A DNA stretch of 38,137 bases from Candidatus Cloacimonas sp. (GCA_035403355.1 DAONFA010000011.1:17577-55713), one strand, 5' to 3'. Shown: positions 27,612 to 37,594, numbered from the stretch's first letter. Numbers and translations are program-made. Notes: generated by a model not told the origin, from the letters alone.

Positions 27612-30035
27612 ATGCAAGTGAAAAGTGTTAAACACTTGTTTATCTCAGTGATAACTATAAGTATGATATTGCTGATTTCAGGTTGCGGAAAATCCGGAAA
27701 CCGGTTTGCCAATAGACCACCAACTATTGAAATAACCTCCTTTGAGGGTTGGAACGATACTAATGTTATTGCCCCCAATGATACGATGACTTTTATCTTC
27801 CAGCAACGCATATACTGGCATGCTACCGATCCTGATGGAGTAATTTCCGGTTTTGCCTTTAGAATTTTAGATGAAAACGGTAATCCCATTAGCACTCGCG
27901 GCTATGATTATATAGATTCTACCGGGGTGCTTACACCGGAAAATCTTGTTACGACTTTGGGTACGGGATGGGTTATTCACTATATGCCTGGTGCCGATCA
28001 AAATATCCCTTTAGATAATCCTCAGGCACGCCGCTCAATCTGGACTTCACAAAAATATGCGGTAATCAATTTTCCTGCTGCCGATGCTCAAGGTAACCCA
28101 ATAGTTAAATTCAGTAAATTTGAAGTTGTAGCTATTGATAATCGGGGAGCCATAACCTCTGAACCTGCCTGGCGTGATTTTAGAACTCGTTCTGATCGCC
28201 CCAAGTGTACTGCTTCTACTACAAAAGGTAATCCTAATGGAAAAGATGTCGGCTCTGGATTAAAGCTTTCCTTCTCTATGAAAGATACCGATCCCTATAT
28301 AACCTCTGTTCCCTATAAATATGAATTTAAGATAATGAAGCTAAACCCTCAGGGAGCAGTTGTTCCCGGAACAGAAACGGAATGGTTTTCCACAACCGCA
28401 GAATCTAACCGAGCTGATAAAATTAACGAATACTTGTTAACCAAATATACCCAGCCAGCCATCACTTATGATTATGTAGAAGAAAACGGTCAACCTGTAG
28501 GTTTACCTGTAACGAAAACAAGAATCATTTCTCGGGTTATGGATATGGCAGGGGTTCTATCTATACCGGATTCAAGCTCTGTTTTAGCATTTTATGTCTG
28601 TCCCGGTTTTAGACCTCATACTTTTATCTACCCAACTAAAACTTACGCCCTTACAAACTACCACTTTGAAGATTACGGTGATGATAATACAGAAGAAATT
28701 AAGGTTATACCCAAAATTATCTCCGAGGGAACAACTCACTATGCCATTCCGCTTTTTAAAGATGCAGCAGGGCAAAACACCGCCGTGTATTCCTCAAATA
28801 TCAAGCTTTGGATTCGTTGGGGCTGGTGGGGTGAATATGTTAATAGTGAAGGTGTGAGCTATGGTGATACCTCAAATCTGGCACAGATTCCTTATAATAA
28901 AAAAGTGGATGTTCTCTTAGACAGCCGCACAGGAAAGAACTATTTCAGCGAAGTGACCGCTTTTGATATTAGGTTGGATGGCCAACCCTATAACTATCCG
29001 CCCTATCCCTTCAGCCAATATGGTTTTACTGATAATGACGGAACAAAATGGCTGCGCCTTCCTGTAAATTCACCTTTGGGTCAAACCGTTGTGCTAACAA
29101 GCAGTCAATTACCTCTTCCTCCTGCAACTGAACCTGGGGAACACAAATTTGAAGTTAGAATCGTTGATTTGCAAGATGAGTATGATCCCACTCCTGTTTC
29201 TTTCACTTTCTTCCTGCATCGTTATATTGAACCCGCAAACCGTAGCGGGATTCTGGTTATTGATGACGATGTTACAAGTAACGGAATAAATAATGATTTG
29301 ATTACTGAGCAATATACTAATATGCTTTCCGACTATACTGGAACAGTAGATTATTATACCCGCTCCAATGCAAGTTTTGTTGATATACGCAGTCGTGCCC
29401 TTGCCTTCAGTGATCTGCAAAAGTATAAACTGGTTATCTACCATAATGATAACTTCCTCAGTTCCGGCAATCTGTTGAAAGATTTTGACGGACTTAGCTT
29501 ATACCTGATGCGAGGAGGGAATTTAGTAATGTCCCACACACATCTATTAGTTCAGCAGATTTCAGAAATTGCAAAAGGTGGAACTCGCAAGACCTTCGTT
29601 AATAATCTTGGCTTTAGCAGTATTCCCCAAATTTCATTTATCTACGATAATATGAATAAAGCTTTCTTCCAAAAAGCCATCCATGCTCAAAATGGTTATA
29701 GTGATATGAACCTCCAATATGATGATCCACCTGCAGTAGCAAGAATATGTGACTTGCGTGACGGCTTGGGAAGTTTATCCTATTTTGAAAACAGTAATTT
29801 CTCGGGTGAAGTTCTTTTCAAGTTTGGTTGTAAACCTGTTACTGCCACTGTCTGTCCCCCTTCTGCTGCTTTTTACAATGAGTATAATGATCAGAAAACT
29901 GTCGCTTTTAGAAGGACTACCTCCTCCAACGGAAAGGTCTATGTCTTTGGATTTCCCTTATCCTATATGAAAGTTAATGACGAATCCGGTGGCTCGCGTC
30001 AGGTAATGAATAAAATTATTTCCGAAGTGATGTAA
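27612..30035 (+). CDS. Large lipoprotein with Ig-like N-terminal part and ThuA/GATase-like C-terminal domain
   Basis: 807 residues. GGGAGGA at 27602-27608 selects the ATG at 27612. A lipoprotein signal ends in ISGC, with the modified cysteine at residue 25. An Ig-like segment follows (RPPTIEITSF, ATDPDGVISGFAFRIL), as in proteins that describe 'distance from events' with PPxxxI...DPDG repeats. The C-terminal 260 residues start with GILVIDDDVTSNGINND and include KYKLVIYHNDNF and LYLMRGGNLVMS, a pattern of ThuA/class I glutamine-amidotransferase-like folds without a visible catalytic Cys-His pair. It is probably anchored to the outer membrane. A terminator follows at 30057. I do not recognise a specific function. 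Confidence 0.75.
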   Translation: MQVKSVKHLFISVITISMILLISGCGKSGNRFANRPPTIEITSFEGWNDTNVIAPNDTMTFIFQQRIYWHATDPDGVISGFAFRILDENGNPISTRGYDYIDSTGVLTPENLVTTLGTGWVIHYMPGADQNIPLDNPQARRSIWTSQKYAVINFPAADAQGNPIVKFSKFEVVAIDNRGAITSEPAWRDFRTRSDRPKCTASTTKGNPNGKDVGSGLKLSFSMKDTDPYITSVPYKYEFKIMKLNPQGAVVPGTETEWFSTTAESNRADKINEYLLTKYTQPAITYDYVEENGQPVGLPVTKTRIISRVMDMAGVLSIPDSSSVLAFYVCPGFRPHTFIYPTKTYALTNYHFEDYGDDNTEEIKVIPKIISEGTTHYAIPLFKDAAGQNTAVYSSNIKLWIRWGWWGEYVNSEGVSYGDTSNLAQIPYNKKVDVLLDSRTGKNYFSEVTAFDIRLDGQPYNYPPYPFSQYGFTDNDGTKWLRLPVNSPLGQTVVLTSSQLPLPPATEPGEHKFEVRIVDLQDEYDPTPVSFTFFLHRYIEPANRSGILVIDDDVTSNGINNDLITEQYTNMLSDYTGTVDYYTRSNASFVDIRSRALAFSDLQKYKLVIYHNDNFLSSGNLLKDFDGLSLYLMRGGNLVMSHTHLLVQQISEIAKGGTRKTFVNNLGFSSIPQISFIYDNMNKAFFQKAIHAQNGYSDMNLQYDDPPAVARICDLRDGLGSLSYFENSNFSGEVLFKFGCKPVTATVCPPSAAFYNEYNDQKTVAFRRTTSSNGKVYVFGFPLSYMKVNDESGGSRQVMNKIISEVM

Positions 30036-30056
30036 AGATTTATCCCCTTTTTTTGT

Positions 30057-30089
30057 AACCGGAGGAATTCCATCCTCCGGTTTTTTTTT
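30057..30089 (+). terminator. Rho-independent terminator after the lipoprotein gene
   Basis: A perfect 10-bp stem AACCGGAGGA/TCCTCCGGTT with a 6-nt loop is followed by a nine-T run. It begins 22 bases after the stop. Confidence 0.93.
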
Positions 30090-30172
30090 ACACTGAGGGC
30101 ACTGAGGGCACTGAGAGCACTTAGCTCATAAGCGGATATTGATGATGAAATAGAAGAAATAGCAGAAAAAAC

Positions 30173-30201
30173 TTGACAACTTTTATATGGTTGGTTATAT
30201 T
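30173..30201 (+). promoter_or_regulatory. Strong sigma70-type promoter
   Basis: A perfect TTGACA (30173-30178), exactly 17 bases, and TATATT (30196-30201). It drives either the small ORF at 30327 or, through a leader of about 470 nt, the adhesin-like gene at 30677. A second -10-like TATAAT lies at 30636-30641, close to that gene. Confidence 0.75.
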
Positions 30202-30326
30202 GTTTTCATAGATTTGTGAGCAGTTGTGTTAATTTTGTTTTTTATACACTACAAAGGGTTAGTATTTTTTTAATTACCCGCATAACAAAAACCGCGCACA
30301 AAGGAACATTCATTAGAGAGGAGATT

Positions 30327-30626
30327 ATGAACATAGTAATTTGTCCGGTTGCTATTAAAAGCAATGCCTCCTATCATAAGGAGGGGGCAAATTCTTCGTA
30401 TCTAATTTCCTTGCTTTTTCCACCAATTCACTTATCCCTGTCTAAAAATGGTTTTCTACCAAAATACACTCTCATCGGTTTATTAGAAATAATCATCGCA
30501 CATTATCTTTATGTTACCGAAGTGATTGTATTTTGCCGAAACCGCAAATGGGTATTACCTTCAAAATCAACTTTGAGAGCCGGAAATCTCATCACAAAAA
30601 ACCGGAGGAGGATAACCGGCTCTTAG
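30327..30626 (+). CDS. Hypothetical small protein in the leader of the adhesin-like gene
   Basis: 99 residues from an ATG preceded by AGAGAGGAGA, one of the best ribosome sites in the window. The protein starts MNIVICPVAIKSN and is not obviously membrane-bound or secreted, although the middle is hydrophobic (YTLIGLLEIIIAHYLYVTEVIVF). I recognise no family. The coding DNA contains two hairpins: CCTCCT/AGGAGG in the 5' part, and AGAGCCGG/CCGGCTCT (30576-30583 with 30616-30623) overlapping its end. The stretch could therefore be a structured leader rather than a gene. Codon use is not decisive. Confidence 0.35.
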   Translation: MNIVICPVAIKSNASYHKEGANSSYLISLLFPPIHLSLSKNGFLPKYTLIGLLEIIIAHYLYVTEVIVFCRNRKWVLPSKSTLRAGNLITKNRRRITGS

Positions 30627-30676
30627 CTTTTGTAATATAATCAATAAATATTAAATACAAATTTCTGGAGATAATT

Positions 30677-33600
30677 ATGAAGAAATTCGTATTCCTGTTA
30701 GCGATAGTGCTTACGGTGAGTTTTTTAACAGCCGGAGTAAAAAATGCTATCGCAGTGGCTGATGAAGTGAATGTGAATGCACCTAAAAATGGGAGCAGAG
30801 CTGTGTTTTACACAGAGGATTTTGAATCTGGAGCTACTGGTTGGACTCATTACGATGGTGCCGTTCCCCTAAATATGTGGCATATTTATAATGCTGGTGG
30901 AACTCAAGGGGATGTTTGGTGGATGGGAGATGAAGAGGGAAATGGTGGTTATCATAGCCATCAATATCTGGTTTTGGATACTCCTGTAATTAATATTTCC
31001 ACCGGTAATTCCACTCTAACTTTCAAGATGAAACACGGTTTGGAAGAACCTGGAGCCAGTGGTGGATATGACGGTTGGGATTCCTTCAATATCCGTATTT
31101 CTACTAATTCCGGTATAAGTTACACTGTTATTCCCGATACCATTGCTATTACATCTCCTGTGTATGATTTCAATAATTCCTATGCTTTTGGTTCGGAACA
31201 TGGAGAAGGAATGGGAGTTCCCGGTTGGGGTGGAACTCGTGACTGGACTACTGTAACTGTAAATCTATCCAGTTATCTGGTAAGCGGTGCAGCAAGCGTA
31301 AAAATTCGTTTTGCCTTTGCTTCCGATCCTGCTTATTGCACAGATGATGATCCTGCATTGTTTGGTGTGATGGTAGATGATATTGTTCTTGCCGGTTACA
31401 CTAATAACGGGGTAGAAGATGAAATGACCTACAGCAGTTTAGTTCCTACAGCAGGTGACTTCTGGCACCTTGCTACGGATGCAAGTGCTCCTTCCCCCAC
31501 GCACATTATGTCTTCTATGAACAATGCCGGAACCTATGCTCCCAGTATGTTAGATTATCTGGAGAGCCCGGATATAGTTCTTCCTGCAGGTGCAACTCAA
31601 ATTATTGCGGACTTTCAGTTAAAAGGTTCCTATGAAGATAATGGTGTTTTTCCCGATGTTGATTATTTCGGTTGGGAGATTTATCATAATGGGGATTGGT
31701 ATTATATGAGCAATCCTTATGCTGATACGGCTCTTTCTAACTATGTTTATTCCAGTGCTCCGGAAACCTGGGCTTCAATGATCTTAAGTTATACAGGAGT
31801 TACAGGTGATATAACTAACCTTGCCGGAAGCACAGTTCGGTTCCGCTGGTATTTTCAATCCAATGCTAATACTCCAATCGGAACTCCTTTACAGATAGAT
31901 AACTTCCAGATATTTTCTGTAACGGCAGCTCCAGCACCACCCAATTTAGTTTATCCTGCCAATGGACAGCACAATTTACCGTTTACGGGTTTTGAACTGG
32001 ATTGGACTGCTAATTCTCAAGGTGCTCTTCCGGAGTCATATACTGTTTATATGGATACAGAACTGGAAAATCTGGAGCTGGAAACATTCAATCCAAGTTT
32101 TGTAGAAGAAGGAATTACCGTAAGTTACTATAATCCAGCTGATAGTTTGGTAACTTTCAATCCATCGGAAACCTGGTATTGGAGAGTTGGAGCTTATGTA
32201 GAAGGACAGGAAGAAGCATTAAGCGAAGTATTTACTTTTTCTATAATTGCTTCCGCTATTAATACTTTCCCCTGGACGGAGAACTTTGAACATTCTGGCT
32301 CTATGCCAACGGGTTGGACAGTTGGCAATGTAGATAACGATTTAACTACCTGGGCTATTTACGGTCCTACTACAACTTATGCCCATTCGCCTTCTTATAG
32401 TGTGTTTCATAATTACAGTGCTGAAACAGCTGATCCGGGTCAAAACGGTTGGTTGATTACTCCTGCCATACAATTACCTTCCACAGGAGCTGGAGCATTA
32501 TCTTTCTGGAGTCGTAATTCCTATGCACCTTATACTGTTTATAATGGTGTTTTGGTAAATACCGATCCTGATCCTACTAATCCCAACTGGGTGGAGGTTT
32601 GGGTTCAGGATGATTTAACCACCACTGCCTGGGCTCAGGAAACAGTTGATCTTAGTGATTATGCCGGGAACATCATTTACATTGCTTTCAAATATACAGG
32701 TTATGATGCCAATGCCTGGTATATTGATGATGTAACTGTAAACTTCTATACTGAAGATGTTCTTCCGCCTGTATTATCCAATCATCTGCCCATTATAAAT
32801 ACTCTACGGGATGATCTTCCTTTCCCTGTGACTATTAATGTAGCTGATGACGCTATTTTTAATAATCCTGTATTGGGAGTAAATCTCTATTATTCAACTG
32901 ATACTGGAGCAACCTGGAGTGCACCGATAGCTATGACGCCTCCCACGACTGGAAATACCTATACAGGTGAACTTCCTGCTGTTTTTAGTGTAGGAGATGA
33001 AGTAACCTACAAATTTGAAGCATGGGATGACCATAATAACTATGCTACTAAGCAATTCAGCTTTGAAATTAATGATCCGGTATGGATTTATTATGATATG
33101 ACCGGTCCAACTTCATATAACGGTTCTACATCTATCGTTTGGGGACCGATGGTCTATTATGAAAATCCACTTTACGGAACTGCGAATGCCCTTCAACTAC
33201 TTATGGTTTCAGGTATTACATATACTGCCACTAATGCCACCTTGTATATCTACGGAGAAGATTCAGAAGGAAATATATCTGTTCTATATGGGCCTTCAAC
33301 AATCAATTTCCCAACTGCCAGAACCTGGACAAATTTTGATTTGAGCGATCAAAATATCCAAATAACTACACCTTATTTCTGGGTTGTTTTTGGGGATATG
33401 ACTTCCTGCAGTTATTATGCTCTGGATCAGACCTACGATTATACCCCTTATGCATATATAATGAATCAGGGAACACCGTTCTATCATTTCACAGGGCTAA
33501 CGGGTGAATGGTGTATTGATGCTTATGTCCAAACTGGTAGTTCTATGGGGATTTTTGCCCCTGTTGTAACGGCAGCATTAAATGCAAACAGCAATCCAAC

Positions 33601-33880
33601 TCTTACCTGGGATGCAATTTCAGGAGCTGTCAGTTATGATGTTTACGGAGCAGATGATCCTTATGCTACCTATCCCGCAAACTGGTTTCTTTTAGCAGAT
33701 AATATTACTGCTACTACCTATGAATATACTGGCACTGATGCCAAAAAGTTCTTTAAGGTAGTTGCTTCTACTAATTTAACCGGTGGGAAAGGAAAGAAAA
33801 TTCCTCAGGGTTCCTTCAAAGCCGAAAAGGTCTCTTTTGATGTTTTGGGAACTATTCCTGCCAGGAATTTAGTAAAATAA
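30677..33880 (+). CDS. Large secreted adhesin-like protein with cleaved-adhesin/MAM-type domains
   Basis: 1,067 residues. The signal peptide spans residues 1-20 (MKKFVFLLAIVLTVSFLTAG). Two carbohydrate-binding-like jelly-roll segments are visible: residues about 45-240 (FYTEDFESGATGWTHYDG, ending MVDDIVLAG) and about 530-690 (FPWTENFEHSGSMPTGW, GWLITPAIQLP, ending AWYIDDVTVNF). The second is a good match to the 'cleaved adhesin' domain family. Between and after them lie Fn3-like units (PPNLVYPANGQHNLP; a final one ending KKFFKVVAST). Unlike the other two large surface proteins here it has no FlgD-like sorting domain and ends KVSFDVLGTIPARNLVK. GGAG at 30667 sets the start. Convergent with the next gene. 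Probably secreted and surface-associated; ligand unknown. Confidence 0.8.
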   Translation: MKKFVFLLAIVLTVSFLTAGVKNAIAVADEVNVNAPKNGSRAVFYTEDFESGATGWTHYDGAVPLNMWHIYNAGGTQGDVWWMGDEEGNGGYHSHQYLVLDTPVINISTGNSTLTFKMKHGLEEPGASGGYDGWDSFNIRISTNSGISYTVIPDTIAITSPVYDFNNSYAFGSEHGEGMGVPGWGGTRDWTTVTVNLSSYLVSGAASVKIRFAFASDPAYCTDDDPALFGVMVDDIVLAGYTNNGVEDEMTYSSLVPTAGDFWHLATDASAPSPTHIMSSMNNAGTYAPSMLDYLESPDIVLPAGATQIIADFQLKGSYEDNGVFPDVDYFGWEIYHNGDWYYMSNPYADTALSNYVYSSAPETWASMILSYTGVTGDITNLAGSTVRFRWYFQSNANTPIGTPLQIDNFQIFSVTAAPAPPNLVYPANGQHNLPFTGFELDWTANSQGALPESYTVYMDTELENLELETFNPSFVEEGITVSYYNPADSLVTFNPSETWYWRVGAYVEGQEEALSEVFTFSIIASAINTFPWTENFEHSGSMPTGWTVGNVDNDLTTWAIYGPTTTYAHSPSYSVFHNYSAETADPGQNGWLITPAIQLPSTGAGALSFWSRNSYAPYTVYNGVLVNTDPDPTNPNWVEVWVQDDLTTTAWAQETVDLSDYAGNIIYIAFKYTGYDANAWYIDDVTVNFYTEDVLPPVLSNHLPIINTLRDDLPFPVTINVADDAIFNNPVLGVNLYYSTDTGATWSAPIAMTPPTTGNTYTGELPAVFSVGDEVTYKFEAWDDHNNYATKQFSFEINDPVWIYYDMTGPTSYNGSTSIVWGPMVYYENPLYGTANALQLLMVSGITYTATNATLYIYGEDSEGNISVLYGPSTINFPTARTWTNFDLSDQNIQITTPYFWVVFGDMTSCSYYALDQTYDYTPYAYIMNQGTPFYHFTGLTGEWCIDAYVQTGSSMGIFAPVVTAALNANSNPTLTWDAISGAVSYDVYGADDPYATYPANWFLLADNITATTYEYTGTDAKKFFKVVASTNLTGGKGKKIPQGSFKAEKVSFDVLGTIPARNLVK

Positions 33881-33918
33881 CATAAGCTATACTGTTCTCT
33901 ATAGTATAGTTGAAAAGA

Positions 33919-33955
33919 AAAACCCCCGTTGATTTTAGTAAACGGGGGTTTTTTC
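33919..33955. terminator. Bidirectional rho-independent terminator between convergent adhesin genes
   Basis: A perfect 10-bp stem AACCCCCGTT/AACGGGGGTT (33921-33930 and 33941-33950) is followed by T residues on the plus strand and preceded by an A-run, so it works for both converging genes. A second inverted repeat, CTATACT/AGTATAG (33887-33893 and 33903-33909), lies just upstream on the plus-strand side. Confidence 0.9.
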
Positions 33956-33987
33956 TTCAATAGGACTTTGGCTAATTCAAGATACAG

Positions 33988-36900
33988 CTATTTCATTAAA
34001 ATCATTTTTCTAATGGAGCTGAATTTTCCGGTTTGCATCTTATAGAAATACATTCCACTGGCTATGGATTTGCCGCTTTCATCTTTACCATCAAACACAA
34101 TTTTATGATATCCTGCATCCAAAGTAGTATTCAAAAGTTTCCTTACCAATTGTCCTTTAATATTATAGATATCAATCGCTACAATGCCTTTGGTAGCATT
34201 ACAGAAGCTAATAGTGGTTTCGGGATTAAAAGGATTAGGATAGTTTCCTTTAAGGTCGTTCACGAAAGAAGGAGCTACAGGGTCATCATTATCAACAATA
34301 TATCCACCATTGGAATGAACGCTGAAATCATCCACTAAGAAAGCTATAGCAGAATTGGAAACACAACGGATACCAATATAAACATTCTGTCCATCATATT
34401 GGGAAAGGTCATAAACATATTCATTCCAGTTATTAGGAGCTTCCACATCGGTAACACCGCTAACAATTTGAAATCCGGGAATAATTATTGCCGATACGGT
34501 GCATACCCCTACGCGAAATCTATCCAAACTATTGGAACCGGGGAATGACCTGGCGTAAAATTTTACTGAGCTATCAGTTCCTAAATGTACTCGGGGGGTT
34601 ATCACCCAATCGTTATTAGGAGGAGTGAGAGCAGAAAACGAAGCCAGCATTTTAGCTCCAAAATGAGGGCTAACTGTTGTTAGGGGAGGAGTTGTTGCAG
34701 AGGGATTGAAAACTATATAAGACATTGGTTCTCCTGAACCCGGAAAATCAATATCGGTAAGCTCTGCAGTAGGTGCATGATCTAAATCTCTCAAATTCCA
34801 GGGAATAAAAGTAGTTACAAAATCTGGATAATCCTCAAATCCATCTCCAAAAATCTGTTCTGCCAGCTGAAAATTGACTACTGCTTCCACAACTGCAGGT
34901 TCCGATTCACCTCCCGGGGAAACGGAAGTAACATTATATAAATAGATGGCGTTAGCTAACCCAGCATCGGTGTAAGTTATTGTTTCTTCGTCGTTAATGG
35001 TTGCAATCAAAGCTCCGTCTCTATAAATTTTATAGCCGGTAACATTCTTTGAGCTATTGGTAGAGGATTTATTACTGGTAAATAAATCATTCTTTACATA
35101 TAGATAGTTGTTCTGAGAGTTAAGATTTACCGAGATAAACTGTTTGGCGGGTGCACCAAACTGAGCAAAAGCTCTCAGTGACCAATTGTAAGGTTTATCG
35201 GGTGCAATTTGGGTTAAGGTTTGCCAAGCTCCTTGCAGATAGATCATATTACCTTTACCTTCTATTTGCGGACCCTGATCGGCTCCTGCAGGTGAACCAC
35301 CCTGGGTATTGCATTCATAACCGTAATAAAGTTCACCTGTTGCAGGAATAGGAATATGAGCAGTTAAGAAAACTGTATTCCATTCATTTAAAACAGGATT
35401 TTGCACAACCTGGGAATGAACAAGCGTCCCGGCATTAGTAGCGGAACCACCGGTCCAAATCTTCATAGTATAGGTGCAACTGGAATATTTGGGTATAAAT
35501 TCCATGCGGGTTATTGAGCATCCCAGATAAGGAATAAGGTCTTCATGAGTCCAGCGGTGAGCTACATCAAAAACAATAGGAGAATTAGTGCCGATGGCAT
35601 TACCGGTCGTCATATCAGTCCAGGTTATCCAATTTCCTTCAGGATTATTCCAGTTTAGAATTACATCTCGTTCCACTACAGTAGCTGTAAGATTTATTGG
35701 CGGCAAAATAACTGGAGCCACATCTGCCATAACTGTATTAGTAGGTAATGATTCTCCGGAAGTGTATAAGGCAGTTACATAATAACTGTAAAAACCGGAA
35801 CTGAGACCAATATCATCATAAAAAAGCGAATCGGGAGAAGTAGTGGAAATTAAAGCTGAATTACGATAAACCTTATAACCTAATAGAGCTCTTGATTCCA
35901 CAGGAGCATTCCAGGCAAGATGAACATCAAAACCGTTAATGGTTGCAGTTAAATTATTCGGAGGATTGAGTATTTCTACCCAAACGGAGATTGAAACTGT
36001 ATCCAGATAAAGGAAGAACATATTGGGCTGGCTATAGCCCTTAAAGGCAAAATAATAAACGCCACTGGAAGATGGTGTAACAATCACTTCTTCTGGTGTG
36101 AAGGTAGTATTGATGATATTATCATTACTATAAATTTCATTTGTCAAACCAGCAACGGTAGGTGCATTTCCCCAATACAGAGCAAGTTTTTCCGGCAATA
36201 AATTACTGGAGGCACGATAAAAGAATTTTATTTTATAGTTTGTGCCTTGCGTAAGTTGCATTGGAGGTAAAATTAACCAGTCGTTCATCACTAAACTTTC
36301 ACTAAAGCGAATTCTTGCACTATTGGGTAGAGAATGGGCAAGCTCACTATTGGTAACCCAAGTATAATTATCGTTATTGGCATTAAGGGTGAACCAGCCG
36401 GTAGGTAAAGCTGGAGGCGTTACAGTATCAAAATTCTCACTCCAGGGAAAAGTAGAGACAGTAGGATCTGCCAAAGTAGTAAAACTCCAAACAGGACAGT
36501 TCAACGCATCTCCAAAAGTGTTATAGGGAACTATCTTCCAATAATACATAGTGCTGTAAGAAAAATCCTCAGGATTATATACAGTTCCTGTTTGGGTAGT
36601 TCCATTAACGATATTGGAAGGAGGATTATCTGTTCCCAAATAAACCTTATAGCCATCAATTATTCCACCACCTGCAGCCCAGGATAGATTGGCATAAATG
36701 GAAACATTAACAGCATTATTAGCTGGAATAGGATTTTGAGCGGCAGTTGGGGGCTCACCTGTAACGGGAGGAGTAAAAACAAAAGTTAAACCATTAGGAG
36801 GAAAAACAGTTGCGCTTAAAGTGCAAAAATTGTTATTGGCAGTTCCAGCATTGGTATTAGCCCAATCCGTTGATGTTGTCCGGTTATTAAAATCGGTATT

Positions 36901-37473
36901 GGAATTGCCTCTAATACCAACCTGGATAGCCGCATTGGTAGAAGATGTAACGGTAGAAAAAGGACCGTATATATAACAGACCTTGTTGCCGTTTTCCTGC
37001 AGCTGAATTTGAAAACTGAAATCATCATTTGCAGTCGCAGTAACAGCCCGCCGATAATGTAACCACTGAACGGTGAAAACACGGTTGGGTGCAGTTCCAC
37101 TGCAGAGAGACATCAAAGAACCTGTATCGCGTGATTTTAGATCACGATTTAATCCGGCGGCAATATTATTGGTTCCCGTAGCGGCACTTATTGCTGTATT
37201 ACTTGTTACTACTGTATCACCCATAGCAATAAAACCATTGGTGGCAATACTGATTGTAGTATAATCCACCTCGTTAAAATTGAAAGTAAAACCAATAGGT
37301 ATAGCCAAAAAGCACTCATTATCATTAGTATTAGTTCCGTGAATAGTGCCTCCGGTTATTTCAGTAAAAGTTCCCGCAGTTGAAGAAAACGAATATTCAT
37401 TCACTGTTGCCCAGGCACTAAGTGCCGAAACTAATAAGAGCAACTCCAAAAATAATAATTTGCTCGTGCGCAT
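33988..37473 (-). CDS. Very large secreted protein with cleaved-adhesin and Fn3-like domains and FlgD-like C-terminal sorting domain
   Basis: 1,161 residues. The signal peptide spans about residues 1-22 (MRTSKLLFLELLLLVSALSAWA). An N-terminal beta-sandwich (25-235) is followed by an Fn3-like domain, a cleaved-adhesin-type domain (about 339-500, TFPWSENFDTVTPPALPTGW ... FFLYLDTVSISV), two Fn3-like units and an uncharacterised segment opening at about 614 with WITWTDMTTGN. Another Fn3-like unit, a second cleaved-adhesin domain (about 871-1050, ending AIAFLVDDFSVHS) and a C-terminal FlgD/T9SS-type sorting domain (about 1074-1161) complete it. The sorting domain has NPFNPETTISF, IYNIKGQLVRKLL, SGMYFYKM and a terminal RKMILMK. 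GTAAAGGAGT precedes the ATG. Export by a Por-like system is inferred from the C-terminus. Confidence 0.85.
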   Translation of the reverse strand: MRTSKLLFLELLLLVSALSAWATVNEYSFSSTAGTFTEITGGTIHGTNTNDNECFLAIPIGFTFNFNEVDYTTISIATNGFIAMGDTVVTSNTAISAATGTNNIAAGLNRDLKSRDTGSLMSLCSGTAPNRVFTVQWLHYRRAVTATANDDFSFQIQLQENGNKVCYIYGPFSTVTSSTNAAIQVGIRGNSNTDFNNRTTSTDWANTNAGTANNNFCTLSATVFPPNGLTFVFTPPVTGEPPTAAQNPIPANNAVNVSIYANLSWAAGGGIIDGYKVYLGTDNPPSNIVNGTTQTGTVYNPEDFSYSTMYYWKIVPYNTFGDALNCPVWSFTTLADPTVSTFPWSENFDTVTPPALPTGWFTLNANNDNYTWVTNSELAHSLPNSARIRFSESLVMNDWLILPPMQLTQGTNYKIKFFYRASSNLLPEKLALYWGNAPTVAGLTNEIYSNDNIINTTFTPEEVIVTPSSSGVYYFAFKGYSQPNMFFLYLDTVSISVWVEILNPPNNLTATINGFDVHLAWNAPVESRALLGYKVYRNSALISTTSPDSLFYDDIGLSSGFYSYYVTALYTSGESLPTNTVMADVAPVILPPINLTATVVERDVILNWNNPEGNWITWTDMTTGNAIGTNSPIVFDVAHRWTHEDLIPYLGCSITRMEFIPKYSSCTYTMKIWTGGSATNAGTLVHSQVVQNPVLNEWNTVFLTAHIPIPATGELYYGYECNTQGGSPAGADQGPQIEGKGNMIYLQGAWQTLTQIAPDKPYNWSLRAFAQFGAPAKQFISVNLNSQNNYLYVKNDLFTSNKSSTNSSKNVTGYKIYRDGALIATINDEETITYTDAGLANAIYLYNVTSVSPGGESEPAVVEAVVNFQLAEQIFGDGFEDYPDFVTTFIPWNLRDLDHAPTAELTDIDFPGSGEPMSYIVFNPSATTPPLTTVSPHFGAKMLASFSALTPPNNDWVITPRVHLGTDSSVKFYARSFPGSNSLDRFRVGVCTVSAIIIPGFQIVSGVTDVEAPNNWNEYVYDLSQYDGQNVYIGIRCVSNSAIAFLVDDFSVHSNGGYIVDNDDPVAPSFVNDLKGNYPNPFNPETTISFCNATKGIVAIDIYNIKGQLVRKLLNTTLDAGYHKIVFDGKDESGKSIASGMYFYKMQTGKFSSIRKMILMK

Positions 37474-37565
37474 AATAAACTCCTTTACTATGATGTTGCT
37501 ATCGCTTATTCCTTTATGAACATTAATATTCTTGGTAAAAACGGAGACCGAATTTACATTTATAC

Positions 37566-37594
37566 ACTATATAAGAGTATTAAAATTGTGTCAA
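37566..37594 (-). promoter_or_regulatory. Strong sigma70-type promoter of the leftward adhesin gene
   Basis: On the minus strand a perfect TTGACA (37594-37589), 17 bases, then TATAGT (37571-37566). The leader to the ATG at 37473 is about 86 nt. Confidence 0.75.

Noticed and set aside
30216..30326. 37-residue N-terminal extension of the small protein at 30327
   Set aside because: No ribosome site at 30216, and it begins about 10 bases after the promoter. The ATG at 30327 has a strong site.
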